Shown piece by piece: positions 5,996 through 9,556 of a stretch of 9,556 bases of DNA. Position numbers and translations under genes: made by a program. The DNA is taken from NCBI GenBank assembly GCA_030917665.1, contig JAUPUH010000016.1:1-9556 (forward strand), given 5' to 3'. The stretch's first letter is position 1, and every line of letters starts with the position of its first letter. Source of the stretch: Patescibacteria group bacterium (GTDB lineage Bacteria > Patescibacteriota > Minisyncoccia > Phycocordibacterales > PALSA-1337). The notes below the pieces were generated by a model that saw only the letters and a list, made by a program, of their open reading frames with translations, was not told the origin of the DNA and did no database searches.

Positions 5996-8430
5996 TATTT
6001 CTTGGCTGGGGTTTCCTTAACTGGAAGGTTGCTTCTCTTTTCAGGCTTGCTGTCGATAGGTGGCTGCGCATCTGCGAATGGGGACTTCCCTTCAATAAGA
6101 TTCGAGAGGATGAGGGCGACCTCTTCGCTGTCTGGATTGGTCTGGGCAAGAGTCTCAAACTGAGCGATCGCATCTGCTGTCTTACCAAGACGTGCGTATG
6201 AAAGACCGAGGAAGTATTGAGCATTTGCATACTGACTGTTAAGTTCAACAGCTTTGCCAAAGGCGTTAGTTGCTTCCTGATAGTTCTTATCATTGTAGTA
6301 TAGCAATCCGAGCTGGAAGAATATAAGAGGGTTGGTTGGGTTAATCTGACTTGCGACCTGGACAGAAGTTATCGCTTCCTTTATCTGACCCTGGCTGACT
6401 TGTATCTGAGAAAGAAGGAAAATGGCTTCAATATAGTTTTGTTTGAGTTGAAGAGCTGCACCTATAAACTGCTGAGCTTCAGCGAGCTTTTCCTGAGAAG
6501 CCTCTATTCGGGCAAGGTTGAGGTAAATTGCTGGATTGTAAGGATTATACTTTAAGGCATTTGTATACGCTGTCTTTGTGTTCTCGTATGAATTTTCAAC
6601 CTTAAGTGAAAGTGCAACCTCTGAAATACGTGCCTCTGCGACATAGTTGTAATAATTTGTTGGATCAAAGGCTACAGCACTTCGTGTATATCCTATTGCT
6701 TCTTCTACAAGCTTACCTATCTGTGCGACCAGTGCTGGATCGGGGGTTTTAGCACCTTGCTGTGCCTGTGACTGAAGCTGCTGTGATATGGCTGTAATCT
6801 TAAGAATATTAACTTCAGAGAGAGCCTGATAATAGATATCGTTCTTGTCCCATGATAGTGCCTTCTTGAAATTATTCTCTGCAGTTTCGACTCCCTGTCC
6901 TTCAGGAAGATTGAGAGCACTAATACCGCCTTGGAAATAGCTAAGTGCTACCATTTTCTTCAAGTAAGCAAAAGCCCAAATCGCACAAATAACTATAATA
7001 GCGGCAAGAATAATCGGAACAAGTTTCTTGAAAGGAGACCCTTCAGATGATCCAACTTTAACAAGTGTAATATGACCTTCTGCAACAAGTGACGCGACAA
7101 AGAGACCTGTCATGACGAACATCAAAAACATAATCGCATGAGAAGGGACTGAGACAAAACACATTACCCAAAGGAAAAGGGATGAGAAGAATGTTGAACC
7201 AATAAAGAATCGAGAGAAATTATCATCTGTTTTCTTGAGAGATCGAAAGCCTGCAAGTACAAACAAGACAATAAATACACACCAGAGCAAGAAGCCTACG
7301 ATTCCTTGTGTTGCTAGAGAAGATGTAATAACCCCAGAACCGCTATTGAACTCCGTATTCCAGAAAGCACTTTCATTAATGCCTGCTGGTTTGAACTTAA
7401 GATACTGTGCAGTAAATCGGTTTGGTCCAGATCCAAACAAAGGAGATTCCTTGAGGGTATCAGACGCGACATCGAGAGTAAGCTGCCATGGAAGTGTGAC
7501 TTGATTCTGTTCAAGCATAAGCGCTTTCGTTATTGACGCTGAGAGCACATCTCCTTTCCATGCACAAGTAACTGCAATAATAAGAATTATAAGAGACAAG
7601 ACTGGCAACCTCTTAAGTACATCAACTTTTTCTCCATTTACTTGTGAAGAAGCTGACGAATACTGATAATACACAACTCCCGCAGAGATAAATGCTACGA
7701 CCGCCCATATGATTGAAGAATTTGCGATGAAAAGAAAGACGCCGGATAGTACAAGTAAAAGCGACAAAAGGAACTTAAAGAGTTTGTTTAATGTTATGAA
7801 CTGAAGCGCAATGAATGAAACTATTCCAACCATTCCTGCAAGAAGTGCGAGATCATTGAACCCTCCGATAAGCGACGATGTCGCCGACTGGAAAAGTCCG
7901 AGTGTCAAAACCTCAGGACCAGCAAGAAATCTAACGATGTGGAATAGGGCGAGAATTATAAAAGAAACGATTACTCCGCCAAATACGTAAAGTACTCGGT
8001 CCCGTTCTTTATACGTAAGATAAACAGTAAGAAGCGAAGCGACAAAAAGAATGAGAATCAAGCTGCTTGTACCGATCTCGAAACCTTGACCAAAGAGAGA
8101 TTTCAAAACGCTTGTGCTTAACAGTGTCGACACTATAAGCGAAATGACAATTCCCGCAGAGACGAAAATGAGCGGATGTTTTGGAACAAGAAGATTCTTC
8201 TGTTTAAAAGCAGAAACGAAATACAAAATACTTGAGATGAGGATACCGAAGACAATTACCGCGGTCTTAGACATATCAAGTGGTGCATACGAAGTTGGAA
8301 GAAAGACCAACGGAACGAGAATTACAGTAATCAGAAAAATAATGAAAGATATTTTCTCGAGTCCGTTTTTTTGAGAAGGAGTGCTCTCTGGGTTTTCTGA
8401 AGACCTTGTCGTAATAATTGGTGTATCCAT
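5995..8430 (-). CDS. O-antigen ligase/polymerase-like membrane protein with TPR tail
   Basis: This 811-residue protein joins a polytopic membrane half to a soluble TPR half. After a polar N-terminal tail, about nine spans lie between residues 26 and 291. A large outer loop (292-375) carries SPLFGSGPNRF (329-339), the mark of the Wzy/WaaL ligase superfamily. About four more spans follow to residue 490. Residues about 500-775 are TPR repeats, the clearest at 630-775 (repeats with NPYNPAIYLNLA, NPTNPLIFFQLG and NSQYANAQYFLG starts). The tail is Pro/Lys-rich. Related enzymes polymerise or transfer lipid-linked glycans outside the membrane; the TPRs may bind partners. I chose ATG at 8430 because it sits 22 bases after the predicted transcription start; a TTG at 8442 would add four residues. 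First gene of the ligase-murJ-lepA operon. Confidence 0.9.
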   Translation of the reverse strand: MDTPIITTRSSENPESTPSQKNGLEKISFIIFLITVILVPLVFLPTSYAPLDMSKTAVIVFGILISSILYFVSAFKQKNLLVPKHPLIFVSAGIVISLIVSTLLSTSVLKSLFGQGFEIGTSSLILILFVASLLTVYLTYKERDRVLYVFGGVIVSFIILALFHIVRFLAGPEVLTLGLFQSATSSLIGGFNDLALLAGMVGIVSFIALQFITLNKLFKFLLSLLLVLSGVFLFIANSSIIWAVVAFISAGVVYYQYSSASSQVNGEKVDVLKRLPVLSLIILIIAVTCAWKGDVLSASITKALMLEQNQVTLPWQLTLDVASDTLKESPLFGSGPNRFTAQYLKFKPAGINESAFWNTEFNSGSGVITSSLATQGIVGFLLWCVFIVLFVLAGFRSLKKTDDNFSRFFIGSTFFSSLFLWVMCFVSVPSHAIMFLMFVMTGLFVASLVAEGHITLVKVGSSEGSPFKKLVPIILAAIIVICAIWAFAYLKKMVALSYFQGGISALNLPEGQGVETAENNFKKALSWDKNDIYYQALSEVNILKITAISQQLQSQAQQGAKTPDPALVAQIGKLVEEAIGYTRSAVAFDPTNYYNYVAEARISEVALSLKVENSYENTKTAYTNALKYNPYNPAIYLNLARIEASQEKLAEAQQFIGAALQLKQNYIEAIFLLSQIQVSQGQIKEAITSVQVASQINPTNPLIFFQLGLLYYNDKNYQEATNAFGKAVELNSQYANAQYFLGLSYARLGKTADAIAQFETLAQTNPDSEEVALILSNLIEGKSPFADAQPPIDSKPEKRSNLPVKETPAKK

Positions 8431-8458
8431 AATGATTCGCAATGAATTGCTTCTTAAA

Positions 8459-8488
8459 TTTATAATCGGCTAATAAGCGCTTTGGCAA
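8459..8488 (-). promoter_or_regulatory. Sigma-70-type promoter for the ligase-murJ-lepA operon
   Basis: On the minus strand TTGCCA (8483-8488) and TATAAA (8459-8464) stand 18 bases apart, each matching five of six consensus bases. Transcription should start near 8452, giving a leader of about 22 bases to the ATG at 8430. No Shine-Dalgarno sequence lies in that leader. Confidence 0.65.
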
Positions 8489-8502
8489 TAATTATAACAA
8501 AC

Positions 8503-8530
8503 AAAAAACCTCCTGTTAAGGAAGTTTTTT
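8503..8530 (-). terminator. Intrinsic terminator of rnpB
   Basis: On the minus strand a 12-bp stem with one G-T pair (8519-8530 with 8503-8514, four-base loop TAAC) ends in a run of six T. It follows the RNase P RNA by a few bases and separates it from the ligase operon promoter. Its A and T flanks would let it act weakly on the other strand too. Confidence 0.85.
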
Positions 8531-8536
8531 GATGTG

Positions 8537-8857
8537 ACATATCGATAAGCCGAGTTCTGTATCTGCGTTCCGCTTTTGACGGCGACCGTAGACGACAATC
8601 ATTTATCTGGGAGATGGATTGCTCCATCCCTCAAGCGGCACTCCGGTGAAGCATTACTGCAACTCCGGCACGGCCTTGCACTGGGGTAAGGATTTTGCCG
8701 TTTCACTCCCACCAAAGGGATTCGTCACTGTTCTCACCTCGCGTCTCGCGACGGACGGGCGTTACCCGCTACCTTTCTGCTTTGCTTTTACACATAGCCA
8801 GTGCTCGGACTTTCCTCTATTAGCACTTTCGTACCAACAGCGACTGTCTGATATGTG
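8537..8857 (-). ncRNA. rnpB: RNase P RNA, bacterial type A-like
   Basis: This is the catalytic RNA that trims tRNA 5' leaders. On the minus strand the universal core is plain: GAGGAAAGTCCGAG near the 5' end and ACAGAACTCGGCTTAT near the 3' end, whose CCGAG/CTCGG pairing (8804-8808 with 8550-8554) is helix P4. P1 closes the molecule as a perfect 7-bp helix (8850-8856 with 8537-8543). P2 pairs 8842-8848 with 8594-8600. P3 is a 7-bp hairpin with a GAAA loop (8820-8837). P18 has a GCAA loop (8609-8630), and an extra stem between P2 and P4 (8562-8592) fits the helix called P19. The 5' end agrees with the promoter-predicted start at about 8856. The L15 loop appears to lack the GGU motif that pairs with the tRNA CCA end. 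Ends are set by P1 and may be a few bases off. Confidence 0.96.
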
Positions 8858-8862
8858 TGTAT

Positions 8863-8891
8863 ATTATACCACGATTAAAAGCGTGGAGCAA
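8863..8891 (-). promoter_or_regulatory. rnpB promoter, extended -10
   Basis: On the minus strand a perfect TATAAT (8863-8868) preceded by TGG makes an extended -10, with a weak TTGCTC -35 (8886-8891) 17 bases away. Transcription should start near 8856, which is the first base of helix P1 in the RNase P RNA. The spacer contains a 5-bp inverted repeat, CCACG/CGTGG. Confidence 0.75.
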
Positions 8892-8911
8892 GTGACTCTA
8901 GAATGGCTCAA

Positions 8912-9556
8912 TTAAGCCTCTGCTGGGCCTTTGTCAGCTTCTGGTTTCTTCTTCGCGTGCGCGTGGGAATCAACCTCGTAACTTGTGTTTTGAGCCTCGA
9001 AAAAATTTACAAGCTCATAGACATCCGTGGCTGTACTCATCCATTTTGCAGGATTCGTAACATTGTAGAATTTTGGAAAGCCGAGCTCTTCGAGACGTCG
9101 GTCAGCAACATATTTTACATACTGATTCACATAATCTGCATTAAGTCCGAGTATTCCATTTGGAAAAAGATCTTTGTTGTAATCAATCTCCTTATTCACT
9201 CCTTCGATGACAATATTTCTGATATCGTCCGCAAAATCTGGTGTCAAAAGTTCCGGGTTCTCCTCAAGAATATTTTGGATCAGGTTCATTCCGAATTGAA
9301 GATGCAAGCTTTCATCTCGAAGCACCCAGTTGATCATTGATCCGAAGTTTCGGAGTTGCTTTCTTTGACGGAAAGAGAGCACGACCATGAAGCCTGAGTA
9401 AAACCACACTCCTTCCATAACGATATTTGTCGCAACGAGGTTCCTAATGAAATCCTTCTTCCCTTCTACGGTTTCAACATCGAGAGATGTTTCTGTCATC
9501 CTTCTCATGTATTTATTGATGTAGTCCTCCTTTGCCTTCATTGAAGGAACATTCAA
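8912..9556 (-). CDS. nrdB: Class I ribonucleotide reductase small subunit, C-terminal part
   Basis: The frame is open to the right edge, so the N-terminal part, with the radical site and the first metal ligands, lies outside. The 214 visible residues are the helical ferritin-like C-terminal part of the class I small subunit, which generates the radical that the large subunit uses to make deoxynucleotides. Metal ligands are seen at MEGVWFYSGF (Glu48 of the visible part) and RDESLH (Glu82, His85). NPAKWMSTATDVYELVNFFEAQNTSYEVD (168-196) is the usual region before the tail that docks the large subunit. The tail itself is Lys/Ala/Pro-rich (200-214) with no aromatic end, which is unusual. Subclass (tyrosyl radical or metal only) cannot be told without the missing part. 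The stop is 21 bases before the rnpB -35 box. Confidence 0.93.
   Translation of the reverse strand: MNVPSMKAKEDYINKYMRRMTETSLDVETVEGKKDFIRNLVATNIVMEGVWFYSGFMVVLSFRQRKQLRNFGSMINWVLRDESLHLQFGMNLIQNILEENPELLTPDFADDIRNIVIEGVNKEIDYNKDLFPNGILGLNADYVNQYVKYVADRRLEELGFPKFYNVTNPAKWMSTATDVYELVNFFEAQNTSYEVDSHAHAKKKPEADKGPAEA

Noticed and set aside
8430..8442. TTG at 8442 as start of the ligase-like protein
   Set aside because: The ATG at 8430 fits the predicted transcription start and leader better; the TTG adds only four residues and has no ribosome binding site.
8619..8915. A 98-codon plus-strand frame in the 8.6-8.9 kb region
   Set aside because: It lies antisense across the RNase P RNA, whose conserved helices explain the sequence; the predicted peptide has no family likeness.
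9554..9556. TTG at the right edge as an nrdB start
   Set aside because: It would remove the conserved first half of the small subunit; the frame simply continues past the window.
1..9556. Mobile elements, CRISPR, toxin-antitoxin or defence systems
   Set aside because: I saw no transposase, integrase, repeat array, terminal inverted repeats or defence-type gene; all genes are housekeeping or envelope genes.

Overview
The window looks like a compact chromosome segment of a Candidate Phyla Radiation (Patescibacteria) bacterium, most likely from the Parcubacteria side. This rests on the gene mix: a MurJ-type flippase next to an O-antigen-ligase-like membrane protein with a long TPR tail, a short FtsB/DivIC-like protein, a stand-alone glutaredoxin and a PrsW-like protease, all separated by very short gaps. 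The starts carry no visible Shine-Dalgarno sequences. The lineage is an inference from gene style, not from a marker-gene search. I see no mobile element, CRISPR array, integrase or phage gene, and the standard genetic code fits every gene.

Layout. Positions 2-1094 hold two plus-strand genes: the 3' part of a PrsW-family intramembrane protease and an Hsp20 small heat-shock protein, closed by a strong stem-loop terminator that probably works in both directions. From 1129 to 2296 the minus strand carries a chain of small units, read right to left: an FtsB-like septum protein, a glutaredoxin, tRNA-Arg(CCU), a 91-residue single-span membrane protein and tRNA-Phe(GAA). A 34-residue plus-strand membrane microprotein (2335-2439) sits back to back with ftsB, and its stop overlaps the lepA stop.

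From 2436 to 8430 the minus strand carries what looks like one operon, read right to left: the O-antigen-ligase-like/TPR protein, MurJ, then LepA (elongation factor 4). A good sigma-70-type promoter stands at 8459-8488. Beyond it is the RNase P RNA gene (8537-8857), with its own extended -10 promoter and terminator. Last comes the C-terminal part of a class I ribonucleotide reductase small subunit, which runs off the right edge.

The genes mostly serve the cell envelope (flippase, glycan ligase/polymerase, FtsB-like protein, PrsW), RNA and translation (rnpB, two tRNAs, LepA) and deoxynucleotide supply with its redox partner (NrdB, glutaredoxin). I found no clear new multi-gene system. The points worth a second look are the 34-residue microprotein, the absence of Shine-Dalgarno sites together with an apparently leaderless start, non-canonical G4 and G5 motifs in LepA, altered arginines in MurJ beside a ligase, and an RNase P RNA that seems to lack the L15 GGU motif although the tRNAs encode CCA.
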